This document shows positions 56,423-64,000 of a stretch of DNA of 64,000 nucleotides, piece after piece. The notes below the pieces were generated by a model, which worked only from the letters and a program-made list of their open reading frames with translations, did not search any database and was not told the origin of the DNA. Source of the DNA: Bacteroidota bacterium (lineage in GTDB: Bacteria; Bacteroidota; Bacteroidia; Bacteroidales; FEN-979); NCBI GenBank assembly GCA_026391835.1, contig JAPLDF010000077.1, positions 51,300-115,299 on the forward strand. Direction: 5' to 3'. Both the position numbers and the translations under genes were made by a program. Position 1 is the stretch's first letter; every line of letters begins with the position of its first letter.

Positions 56423-56677
56423 ATGACATTTGATATCAGAACTTTACCAGGTCGAAGATTTTCCTTCTGGCATCCCCCCGATAAGCCCCACTTGATTAAA
56501 GCGTATTCCCCCTTCGGTTCAGAATATTGCATTCAAATTGAACTGGATGATCAGGACACAGTTCCCGTTGAGCTGACCTTCAAGCCCTGCCAGTCGCTGA
56601 TGCTCACCCTCAATGAAAAGGGTACCTTGAAATTTGATGATATCTGTTTTATGCCAAAAATTCCGTCAAAAGAGTAG
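56423..56677 (+). CDS. Small hypothetical protein
   Basis: 84 residues beginning MTFDIRTLPGRRFSFW, with alternating hydrophobic pattern consistent with a small beta protein (YCIQIELDDQDTVPVELTF, LMLTLNEKGTLKF). No signal peptide, no recognised family. No strong ribosome site. Lies between the RADAR locus and the tandem repeats. Could be a small accessory of the defence locus or a chance frame; moderate doubt. Confidence 0.4.
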   Translation: MTFDIRTLPGRRFSFWHPPDKPHLIKAYSPFGSEYCIQIELDDQDTVPVELTFKPCQSLMLTLNEKGTLKFDDICFMPKIPSKE

Positions 56678-56779
56678 CAAATTCAACAGGAATATCGTAT
56701 ATTTGTTCCGGTGTTTTCTATCCATCCCGATCTCCTTTTCAGGCATGTGCACCTCAATTCCTTGTTTCATTTCACTGAC

Positions 56780-56823
56780 TTTCCTCTAACCTTCCTCTAA
56801 CCTTCCTGTAACCTTCCTGTAAC
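56780..56823. repeat. 11-bp tandem repeat A
   Basis: Four tandem copies of the 11-mer CTTCCTCTAAC / CTTCCTGTAAC. Non-coding, between the hypothetical gene and the lipoprotein gene (56678-57156, which otherwise shows nothing). Confidence 0.85.
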
Positions 56824-56844
56824 CTGTCCCCAGTCAAGGTTTAT

Positions 56845-56910
56845 GGTAAGTCTATGGTAGGTCTATGGTAGGTCTATGGTCGGTATATGATCGGAATATG
56901 ATCGGTAAAT
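56845..56910. repeat. 11-bp tandem repeat B
   Basis: Six tandem 11-mers that drift along the array, from GGTAAGTCTAT and GGTAGGTCTAT to GATCGGAATAT and GATCGGTAAAT. Same period as repeat A but a different unit, 21 bases downstream of it. Confidence 0.85.
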
Positions 56911-57156
56911 GAAAAAAACAGGATAATAATACACCCCAAGTTGCAGGCTTATTCAAACGAAACTCCCCCATAAATTTGAGGATGAGAGATACTTCAATAG
57001 GATAATGATTAAAAAAAAATAGAAATTATTTTCACAAAAACATATCTAAATATCAATAATTGAACATATTGAAATGGCTATGTGAATTAAATCTAAATAA
57101 AATTATTATTTTTGCATGAATAAGAACATGTCAAAATATGTTAAATGTCCGATATC

Positions 57157-57576
57157 ATGAAAAATAAATACCGAATCCTCTGTACCCTCATCATTATAAG
57201 TCTTTTTGCATTGTCAGCCTGCAAGAAAGATGCTAATCCGGCTGCACCATCCGGCGTTGTTCAGGTTGTAACCACCGGCACATGGAGGGTGACCTATTTT
57301 ATTGAGGCAAGTGAAGACAAGACATCCGATTTTACCAGCTATACTTTTAGTTTTAACAGCAATGGCATACTTACGGCTTCACTTTCCGGGACCAATACGA
57401 CAGGCAGTTGGGGATGGGATGACAACAGCAGCAAGTTGCATATTTCAATCGGTAACAGCAACCCACTTTCAGGACTCACCGGTGATTGGCTGATTATAGA
57501 AAAAACAGAGACGCTGATCATGTTAAAAAACGACAATGCGGCGAAGAACGAATTGCTGACTTTTACCAGGAATTGA
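57157..57576 (+). CDS. Lipocalin-like lipoprotein
   Basis: 139 residues from the ATG at 57157. Lipoprotein signal: MKNKYRILCTLIIISLFALSAC with lipobox LSAC. The mature part has the pattern of lipocalin-like Bacteroidota lipoproteins: GTWRVTYFIEASED, YTFSFNSNGILTA, GSWGWDDNSSKLHI, LTGDWLIIEKTETLIML, KNELLTFTRN. An outer-membrane lipoprotein that may bind a small ligand. Followed 73 bases later by the propeller gene. Confidence 0.8.
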   Translation: MKNKYRILCTLIIISLFALSACKKDANPAAPSGVVQVVTTGTWRVTYFIEASEDKTSDFTSYTFSFNSNGILTASLSGTNTTGSWGWDDNSSKLHISIGNSNPLSGLTGDWLIIEKTETLIMLKNDNAAKNELLTFTRN

Positions 57577-57649
57577 TACTTCCTTTAAAACGTCATCCAG
57601 GACAATTGTGTGAATCCCAATATGATCAATGTATTTAATTGTTAGATTT

Positions 57650-60004
57650 ATGAGAAGTACCATACTCTTAATATTCTTCCTGACACTGTCACTTTTTTCC
57701 ATGGCCCAACCGCCCTACCAGTATGCATGGAAGTATTATACCACAGGAAATACAGGGATCTTGGGAGATTATTCAGAAGCATTATGGATTGATCATGACG
57801 GTGATCCATACCTTGCTGCGTACACTCCCGGTTGGGAGGAGGGAGGATTTTCGAAATTTATTCAAACAGGTAACCATTGGGTTAACTATTCCAATGTTGA
57901 ATACCCGGTAATTGGCAGTACCGCGGATGTCGGTTCTTCACGAATTTCAGACATTGCGGAAGATTCCAATGGCAACCTTTGGATGGCCGCCTGGAGGGGA
58001 ATTCTCAAATTTGATCCCTCTGTGGGCGGAAGTTCACTCATGTGCTGGGGAGCAAATAATTCCATCCACCCGGGAGGCAGGACCATGGATATTGATATTG
58101 CACCGGACGGGTCGGTCTGGGCAGCCGTTCAATCGGTAACCTGGGGAGGTGGAGGCCTGGTCCACTATAACCCTGCCACCAATGCATGGCAATACTGGGG
58201 ATACGGCATAACCGCAAACAACTGGCCCGGTCTCATCGGGTTTTGCGAACAGGTTTCCATTCAGGCCAAGCCGGCCGGAGGCTACAAGGTATGGATCGAT
58301 GGTGAAGGATGGAACACGATGATAACTTTTGACAGTGATACCCAGCTTTTTACTTTATTGCCGCAGAATCTTGTTTCGGGTGAAGTGGTTGCACTTCCCG
58401 GCAACGATTGTACAGATGGAGAAGGGAACCTGTGGGCGCTTCGGTACACTTCTGGCGGCAATGCATTTTCACTTGATTACAGGAAGCCTGACGGCACCTG
58501 GGTTTCACCTGCACAGCCATCTTCGGTAATTGCTGATATCTGGGCATTTAAGGCATTTGGAAACCATGAAGCCCTGATCACAGGGTTAAATAGTGAAGTA
58601 TTCCAGTTTGACGGGACATCCTGGCAGAGCAAGGGAATTTGGCGGGATGGAGCATATACCTATTCGCTGGATATTGATGCGGCAGGTAATATATGGGCAT
58701 GTGGCGTGGGGGGAGCGGCAAGAAGAGATGTTACGACAGGTAATTGGCAGCGCCATCGCATCACAAACTCATCCCAGATAGATTATTTTGTAGATGATAT
58801 GTCAATTGATAATGAGGGTAACGTATGGATGACCGGAAACGCAGGACCTGGTGTTGGCGGTTTTCAGAAATTTGACGGAACCACCTGGACTGGCTTCAAT
58901 GAACAAAATTACGGACTTGGATATCCATTCCCTTTCCCTACGGATAACTCAGAGGCAATCTGTTATCGACCGTCAAATGGCACAGTTGTGATAAATCCAA
59001 TGTTTAATAACCTGCACAGCTGGAATGGTACCTCCTATACTTCATTGAATTACAATAGCTCAAAATCAAAGGGGTTGGTTGAAGATTCACAAGGCCGGTT
59101 ATGGAGTTACGGAGAAAATTCAGAGCTTTCCTACTATTCGGATGCAAACCAAACCTGGACTTCTCAGCCTTTTTTCGGGACAGGAGAAGGAATTAAGAAA
59201 GACCCGACGCGGCCGGGAACAATTTGGGCATCATCGGGTTCTGAGGTACGTAGAACAGACGGCGCCTACAATTATTCAAAAGTAGTTGGTGATTTTCAGG
59301 AACTTGATCCTCAGAGCGATGTACTGACAACAGTCATACCTGCCCCTGACGGTATCGCATGGGTGGGTTCAAACAAAGGTTTGTTTAAACTTGATGCCAA
59401 TAGCGACACGTACCAGTTTTTCTCCCCCTCTGACAGTGGAATCCCTGGTGAAAATGTAACGCCACTGGCATATAGTCCTGACGGCCGACTTTGGTTTACT
59501 AATTTCATGAGTGTTGACACCACAAGAATAGGATTATGCTGGTATGACGGGACTCAGTTTGGTGTTTTCCCTGTTGAGGCGGGAGGCTTACCTCATGCCC
59601 AGATCCCCGACATTGAAGTAAAAGATGTCCCGAATGGATATGAGTTATGGATGAGCTGCTTAAGCCGGGGTATTGCTGTTCTTAATGTGACGACCAATCC
59701 TGTTGGAGTTGCCCGGCCACCATCACCCGAATCGATCTTTTCTGTTATGAATTATCCCAATCCTTTAACCACCAGAACAAGTGTGGGCTTTTCTTTGGTT
59801 AATGACGCATTTATTGTCATAACTGTTTATGATATGAAAGGCAATATTGTCCGTAACATGGCCAGTGCTTCATTTAAACCCGGAAAATCAACTGTTGAAT
59901 GGGATGGATGCGATAACCAGGGTGAAAAGGTTATTCCGGGAATTTATACCATCCAGCTCAAAGAAGGAAATTATTCAAAATCTATTCTGGTCATTTTACA
60001 GTAA
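57650..60004 (+). CDS. Secreted beta-propeller protein with sorting tail
   Basis: 784 residues from the ATG at 57650 (MRSTILLIFFLTLSLFSMAQ, signal peptide). The body consists of propeller-type blades with repeated D..GN.W.A and G..W (SNGNLWMAAW, AAGNIWACGV, NEGNVWMTGN, PDGRLWF), like the two-component-regulator propeller. The end is NYPNPLTTRTSVGFSL, then YDMKGNIVRNM and PGIYTIQL, a FlgD/T9SS-type sorting domain. Surface or secreted; ligand unknown. Not fused to a histidine kinase, unlike hybrid two-component systems. Confidence 0.82.
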   Translation: MRSTILLIFFLTLSLFSMAQPPYQYAWKYYTTGNTGILGDYSEALWIDHDGDPYLAAYTPGWEEGGFSKFIQTGNHWVNYSNVEYPVIGSTADVGSSRISDIAEDSNGNLWMAAWRGILKFDPSVGGSSLMCWGANNSIHPGGRTMDIDIAPDGSVWAAVQSVTWGGGGLVHYNPATNAWQYWGYGITANNWPGLIGFCEQVSIQAKPAGGYKVWIDGEGWNTMITFDSDTQLFTLLPQNLVSGEVVALPGNDCTDGEGNLWALRYTSGGNAFSLDYRKPDGTWVSPAQPSSVIADIWAFKAFGNHEALITGLNSEVFQFDGTSWQSKGIWRDGAYTYSLDIDAAGNIWACGVGGAARRDVTTGNWQRHRITNSSQIDYFVDDMSIDNEGNVWMTGNAGPGVGGFQKFDGTTWTGFNEQNYGLGYPFPFPTDNSEAICYRPSNGTVVINPMFNNLHSWNGTSYTSLNYNSSKSKGLVEDSQGRLWSYGENSELSYYSDANQTWTSQPFFGTGEGIKKDPTRPGTIWASSGSEVRRTDGAYNYSKVVGDFQELDPQSDVLTTVIPAPDGIAWVGSNKGLFKLDANSDTYQFFSPSDSGIPGENVTPLAYSPDGRLWFTNFMSVDTTRIGLCWYDGTQFGVFPVEAGGLPHAQIPDIEVKDVPNGYELWMSCLSRGIAVLNVTTNPVGVARPPSPESIFSVMNYPNPLTTRTSVGFSLVNDAFIVITVYDMKGNIVRNMASASFKPGKSTVEWDGCDNQGEKVIPGIYTIQLKEGNYSKSILVILQ

Positions 60005-60710
60005 CCTGCTCAAATCTGCCCCCAATTTGGTGATTTTTGACCACCCCTCCCGGCCGGTTTAACAGGATGGTAAACTGGCAAATTGACCACCAAGTAGCCA
60101 ATTTGAAGGTGAAAGTCAGAAATGTTTCTGAATCGAGAAACTAACTTATCTTATTTTTTGCTTTAAGCTGTGCCACCCGCCGCCAGTAAACACGTTGAGG
60201 TACCCGTTTGAAATTAAAATATTTTTCGCAAAGCGACTTCTTTCGCCTGACGCACAGCAGGTTATAATGTGCTGCGTTTATCCTTAAACTTATTCAGGTT
60301 GTTTCCAAGCTGGTCTGCCTGAATGTTAATTGAACCATTGATGGGGCTTGGATGCTACGTAAAAAACGAAACTTTTCAAATGCAAAATTACGGCTATTTT
60401 GGGTGAGATTACTCATTAATGAACGACCCTGCCGCAGAGCCGCGCAGCCATTCAGGTTAAATTATTGAGACCGGACTCCCTTTGCGTGATCTCAGAATAA
60501 ATTGTCATATACTTCCAGGCTTTCTTTGTAGTTTAGCCAGGTTGTTCATTATAAATGCTGTGAAATTATTCTTTCACCCTGAGCTGAAATGTTTAAGTAG
60601 ATCCACAATGATTTTCCTTTTTATGAAATGTCCATAAAAACATCGTTCATGCAAACCGTGCTTGATAAAATATGGCTGTTGCGGATGGCCCGAAAAATAA
60701 ATATTATCTT
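60005..60710. other. Intergenic, no gene seen
   Basis: About 700 bases with stop codons in all frames and no repeats or RNA gene that I can recognise. Probably carries the promoter of the FISUMP gene. Confidence 0.5.
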
Positions 60711-61616
60711 ATGAAAAACATCTTAATTTTTTTCATCGCATTTCTTTTTGCTGAAATAAACATTAAGGCTCAGGTGGGGATCAATACCGATAACAGCCAG
60801 CCGAATTCATCAGCCATGCTGGATGTAAAATCAACGGACAAAGGATTTTTACTCCCGCGAATGTCACAAACGGAGATTTTGGCAATTCCAGGTCCGGTCA
60901 ATGGATTGCAGGTTTTTTGTACTTCCGACAGTAAGATGTATATTTATGTCGCGACGTTGGGAAGATGGAAGGAAGTTGCCTACGGATCAGGCACGCTTCC
61001 ACAGTTCGTGTGTGGCAATTCAATGACCATCATGCATTTGACTATGGGCGGTATAGCCCCGGTTGACAAGACGGTGACATATGGCACAGTCAACAACATT
61101 CCCGGCGAAACTCCCAAGTGCTGGATTACCCGGAACCTGGGTGCCAGTCAGCAGGCAACCGAGGTATCCGATGGCACCGAGGCTTCGGCAGGATGGTACT
61201 GGCAGTTTAACCGCAAGCAGGGGTTTCAGTATATCAGTTCAAGAATCCCCAACAGTACATGGATAAACAGTATCAGTGAAAGTTTAAACTGGACAACCGT
61301 CAGCGATCCCTGTGCCATAGAACTTGGAACTGGCTGGCGCATCCCAACCCTCACTGAATGGACCAATGTAATTGCTGGTGGAAGTTGGACAAACTGGAAC
61401 GGACCTTATATTTCACCGTTAAAACTCCATGCGGCAGGGTGCCTGAGCTACGGTGATGGTTCGCTGTTAAACCGGGGTTCAGTCGGCTACTACTGGAGTG
61501 GTTTGCAGGGCGATGCCACGTTCGGCTGGTACCTGAGTTTCAGCAGCGGGTACAATACCATGGGCAGCAACCAAAAGGCATATGGCTTTTCCATCCGCTG
61601 TTTGAGGGACAATTAA
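60711..61616 (+). CDS. Secreted FISUMP-domain protein
   Basis: 301 residues from the ATG at 60711 (MKNILIFFIAFLFAEINIKAQ), where the signal peptide begins; the 13 codons before it in frame do not fit one. Contains VGINTDNSQPNSSAMLDV, GFLLPRMSQTEI and the FISUMP pattern KCWITRNLGASQQ, AGWYWQFNRKQGF, GTGWRIPTLTEW, YYWSGLQ and SIRCLR. Paralog of 49488-50411, showing the same APVDKTVTYGTV linker. Function unknown; likely surface-exposed. Confidence 0.85.
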   Translation: MKNILIFFIAFLFAEINIKAQVGINTDNSQPNSSAMLDVKSTDKGFLLPRMSQTEILAIPGPVNGLQVFCTSDSKMYIYVATLGRWKEVAYGSGTLPQFVCGNSMTIMHLTMGGIAPVDKTVTYGTVNNIPGETPKCWITRNLGASQQATEVSDGTEASAGWYWQFNRKQGFQYISSRIPNSTWINSISESLNWTTVSDPCAIELGTGWRIPTLTEWTNVIAGGSWTNWNGPYISPLKLHAAGCLSYGDGSLLNRGSVGYYWSGLQGDATFGWYLSFSSGYNTMGSNQKAYGFSIRCLRDN

Positions 61617-62014
61617 CCAAGATAACCTCTTAAGCATTGATTTTTGTGTAAGATTAAATTGGCTGGGATGATTAACTGTTCAAAAAGACGATAGTTCACA
61701 AAAAGTGAACATTAATGAAGTTAACTGATCGTTGGGTGAGTGTCCCGGTCTTCGTGTCCAGCGTTTTTACAACCTCCTTATAAGGTGGTTTCCATGTTAT
61801 ACTTTGGCTAAAAAATCGTAACCGTCACATTTTTGATTTGGAAGAGGGTTTCGACCATTGCCGTTCTGGTTATCACTTTGGCAGGCCGGAACCCTATACT
61901 CCCGTGTCAATTGTCAACAAGTGTAACGTTATTTTAATTTCTTCCCCCAAAAAAAGTCCAGGTAAAACGGGCTAAACAAAACACCTGGTTGATCCAACGG
62001 ACGGCATGATCCTG
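61617..62014. other. Intergenic, no gene seen
   Basis: 398 bases, convergent between the FISUMP and response-regulator genes. No clear terminator, repeat or RNA gene recognised. Confidence 0.5.
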
Positions 62015-62734
62015 TTAAACAAAATTCCCATCAATATATTCCTGGAATTTTTCTTTGTATTGATCGCTGACAGGGATATATACTTTGCCATCGAACACAA
62101 TTCTGTTCCGCTCTATAACTGAAATCTTTTTAAGACTGACGATAAAGGAACGGTGAACCCTCATGAAGCGGTCGGGGGGGAGTTGCTCTTCGATCGTCTT
62201 CATGCTAAGTTGGGTCACCACGGGGGCACTGTTGATCAAATGGACCTTGATATACTCGTGCTGGCTCTCAATGAATTTAATGTCATCCAGTTCGATGCGG
62301 AGAAGTTTGTAATCTGATTTGACAAACAAATGACTCGCCGTTGCCCTGATGCTTTCCTTTTGGCTGCTCGCGGTTAAATCAATAAGATTTTTCACCTTGT
62401 TGGCCGCTTTCAAAAAACTGCTGTAGGTAATGGGTTTTAATAAGTAGTCTGCTGCATCTACCAGGAAACCTTCCACAGCATATTCACTGTAGGCGGTGGT
62501 AAATACGATATAGGGTTTGTTTGTCAGCGATTTTACAAACTCCAGTCCGCTCAGGTCAGGCATGTTGATATCAATGAATATAACCTGGACCGCCCGGTTG
62601 TTGATGATTTCCATCGCTTCGAATGCACTCCGGCATTCAGCCACCAGTTCCAGGAATGGGGTTTTCTGAATATATGCTGATATTTTTTTTACTGCCAGGG
62701 GTTCATCGTCAATGGCAATGCAGGAGATCTTCAT
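62015..62734 (-). CDS. LytTR-family response regulator
   Basis: 239 residues. Receiver domain: acidic pair DDEP near residue 8-11, phosphoacceptor Asp in IFIDINMPDLSGLEF near 55, TTAYSEYAVEGF and LLKP near 105. The LytTR DNA-binding domain follows (about 140-239): KLLRIELDDIKFIESQHEYIKVHL and MRVHRSFIVSLKKI. Start ATG overlaps the histidine kinase stop (ATGA), so they form one pair. LytTR regulators control cell-envelope or surface genes; target unknown here. Confidence 0.93.
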   Translation of the reverse strand: MKISCIAIDDEPLAVKKISAYIQKTPFLELVAECRSAFEAMEIINNRAVQVIFIDINMPDLSGLEFVKSLTNKPYIVFTTAYSEYAVEGFLVDAADYLLKPITYSSFLKAANKVKNLIDLTASSQKESIRATASHLFVKSDYKLLRIELDDIKFIESQHEYIKVHLINSAPVVTQLSMKTIEEQLPPDRFMRVHRSFIVSLKKISVIERNRIVFDGKVYIPVSDQYKEKFQEYIDGNFV

Positions 62735-63807
62735 AATGGAATTTTCAGGTCAACTTCAAATTCACTTTCTTTATCCCGGATGTTCAACTGGAAATTATCC
62801 TCATATAATAACTTTAAACTCTCTTTGATATTATCAAGACCGATTCCCGAATATTCGCCCTGGTAATTTGCTGCAACTTTATGCTTGCTGTTTTTAATGA
62901 TACACGTAAGGAACGTGTTGCTAACCTGGAGTTCAAAATAAATAAACGACTTATACGGGTAACTCACACCATGTTTAAAGGCATTTTCAAGCAATGAAAT
63001 AAAAAGCATCGGGGGGATTTTCGCAACTGGAACCTTCTCAGGAATCACAACAGTGACTTCCACCTCGTCGGAATGCCTTAGCTGCATCAGCGAAATGAAA
63101 CTGTTGATGAATTCGATCTCCTTTTTCAGTTCGATCGTGTTCCGGGCTGAATCATAAAGCAGGTAACGCATGAGCGTTGAAAGCCGAAAGACTGCATCCT
63201 GGGCTTTTTCCGAATCTATTTCAATTAGCGAATGGATGTTGTTCAGGGTGTTCATGAAAAAATGGGGACTAACCTGGTGCCTCAGCAAAGCAAGGTTGGT
63301 TTTGAGTTGTTCTTTCTCGGCATCCTTTCTCATCCTCTCTTCACTCAGCCATTTCGACATCAGCTTGATCGTTGTTCCGGCCCCCAGGGTAAGAATGCAC
63401 ATGATTAGCGTATCAAAAAACACCATGAAAAGCGGTTTCGGATTGGATGTGTTGGGGCCGCGGGGGGTGAATCCATCGGGCATTACATCCATTCCCGGAC
63501 CGGAGTTCTGAAAAAAGGCCGGAGGAATGATGATATTTACCGCAATCACCAGGAGGATCATAACAGTTGTCAGCACAAAATAATTCAGATATCGCTTCTT
63601 TAAAAGTAAGTGGGGAACCAGGATATAAACATTTACCAGGAAAACAAGGAGATATCCCGAAAGTCCTGTCCAATGCCGTGCAATGCTGTTCCAGTTGAGG
63701 TGTCCGGAACTGCGTTCGCTGAAATAGGGCACCGAGAAAATGAGCACCCATGTCAGAACATAAAATAAAATTTCGATTTTCCTGCTGTTAAGCGAAAGTG
63801 CTTTCAT
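62731..63807 (-). CDS. LytS/YehU-type sensor histidine kinase
   Basis: 358 residues. Four hydrophobic helices in the N-terminal half (about 12-150), then a coiled linker and the His_kinase domain (PF06580) with HQVSPHFFMNTLNNIHSL near 190, whose His in PHFF is the phosphoacceptor. HATPase N-box LLENAFKHGV near 290 and the G-box YSGIGLDNIKESL near 330. Partners with the adjacent LytTR regulator by a 4-base overlap. No periplasmic sensor domain of size, so it may sense the membrane. Confidence 0.92.
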   Translation of the reverse strand: MKALSLNSRKIEILFYVLTWVLIFSVPYFSERSSGHLNWNSIARHWTGLSGYLLVFLVNVYILVPHLLLKKRYLNYFVLTTVMILLVIAVNIIIPPAFFQNSGPGMDVMPDGFTPRGPNTSNPKPLFMVFFDTLIMCILTLGAGTTIKLMSKWLSEERMRKDAEKEQLKTNLALLRHQVSPHFFMNTLNNIHSLIEIDSEKAQDAVFRLSTLMRYLLYDSARNTIELKKEIEFINSFISLMQLRHSDEVEVTVVIPEKVPVAKIPPMLFISLLENAFKHGVSYPYKSFIYFELQVSNTFLTCIIKNSKHKVAANYQGEYSGIGLDNIKESLKLLYEDNFQLNIRDKESEFEVDLKIPL

Positions 63808-64000
63808 TTCACAAAGTTATATAATTTATTCACCTCATCCCCTGCACCCCTTCTCCTTTAGGCTACTCTTTATACACATCTTTTTAAAATACATTTTGTG
63901 ATGCCAAAAGGTATAGCTACTTACAATACAGTATTAAAGATAATTATTTGGTTTAAAGGATGTATCTTCTTATGCCATTTTTCAGTACTGTAACCTTAAA

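Overview
The window looks like a chromosomal segment from a member of the Bacteroidota, probably Bacteroidales-like and environmental. Three kinds of evidence support this: secreted proteins with type IX secretion (T9SS) C-terminal sorting domains (YPNPTTG...), promoter boxes of the Bacteroidota type TAnnTTTG, and family content such as FISUMP proteins, LytTR/LytS pairs and DUF3108. I see no tRNA or rRNA genes, transposase genes or complete CRISPR array.

Layout. 1-2232 is the 3' end of a T9SS repeat protein. 2303-10878 (minus strand) is a lasso-peptide operon: HPr-kinase-like kinase, sulfotransferase, PqqD-like B1, leader peptidase B2, cyclase C, precursor A, ABC exporter D and two glycosyltransferases. 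The precursor has its own -10 type box and is followed by an intrinsic terminator. Its predicted core is GGGHPWTKEDAHYTDPYGS, with a G1-E9 ring and a C-terminal Ser that a paeninodin-type kinase could phosphorylate. 11004-16937 (plus strand) is a divergent array of a U32-like protein, three related GT8 glycosyltransferases and three sulfotransferases. 16951-20155 (minus strand) holds a nucleotidyltransferase of the family that modifies phosphorylated lasso peptides elsewhere, coupled to an O-antigen-ligase/TPR membrane protein. Together, 2.3-20.2 kb looks like a peptide and/or glycan tailoring island with a kinase, an NTase, four sulfotransferases and five glycosyltransferases.

20425-36667 holds a small secreted DUF4347-like protein with lost catalytic-type residues, followed by a 5240-residue T9SS surface protein with 31 near-identical PKD/Ig-like units in two blocks.

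36747-49039 is mostly housekeeping: lipoate ligase, lipid A acyltransferase, an aconitase-type dehydratase, an HD protein and an isocitrate/isopropylmalate dehydrogenase in one operon, CCA-adding enzyme, a pRiA4b-like protein, MiaA, an N-acetylglucosamine-kinase-like protein, DUF3108 and an amino-acid permease. Tracts of an 8-bp GGTAACAG-type repeat occur here and in the lasso region.

49054-57144 is accessory. It contains a MITE-like inverted repeat, a FISUMP protein, a fragment of a PAP2 phosphatase gene, and a two-gene RADAR anti-phage system (rdrA ATPase and rdrB adenosine deaminase) with all deaminase metal-site motifs present. Beyond it lie a lone CRISPR-repeat-like palindrome and two 11-bp tandem arrays. 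57157-63807 has a lipoprotein, a propeller protein with a sorting tail, a second FISUMP protein and a LytS/LytTR two-component pair. The strongest candidates for new biology are the heavily tailored lasso-peptide cluster and the RADAR locus with its flanking repeats.
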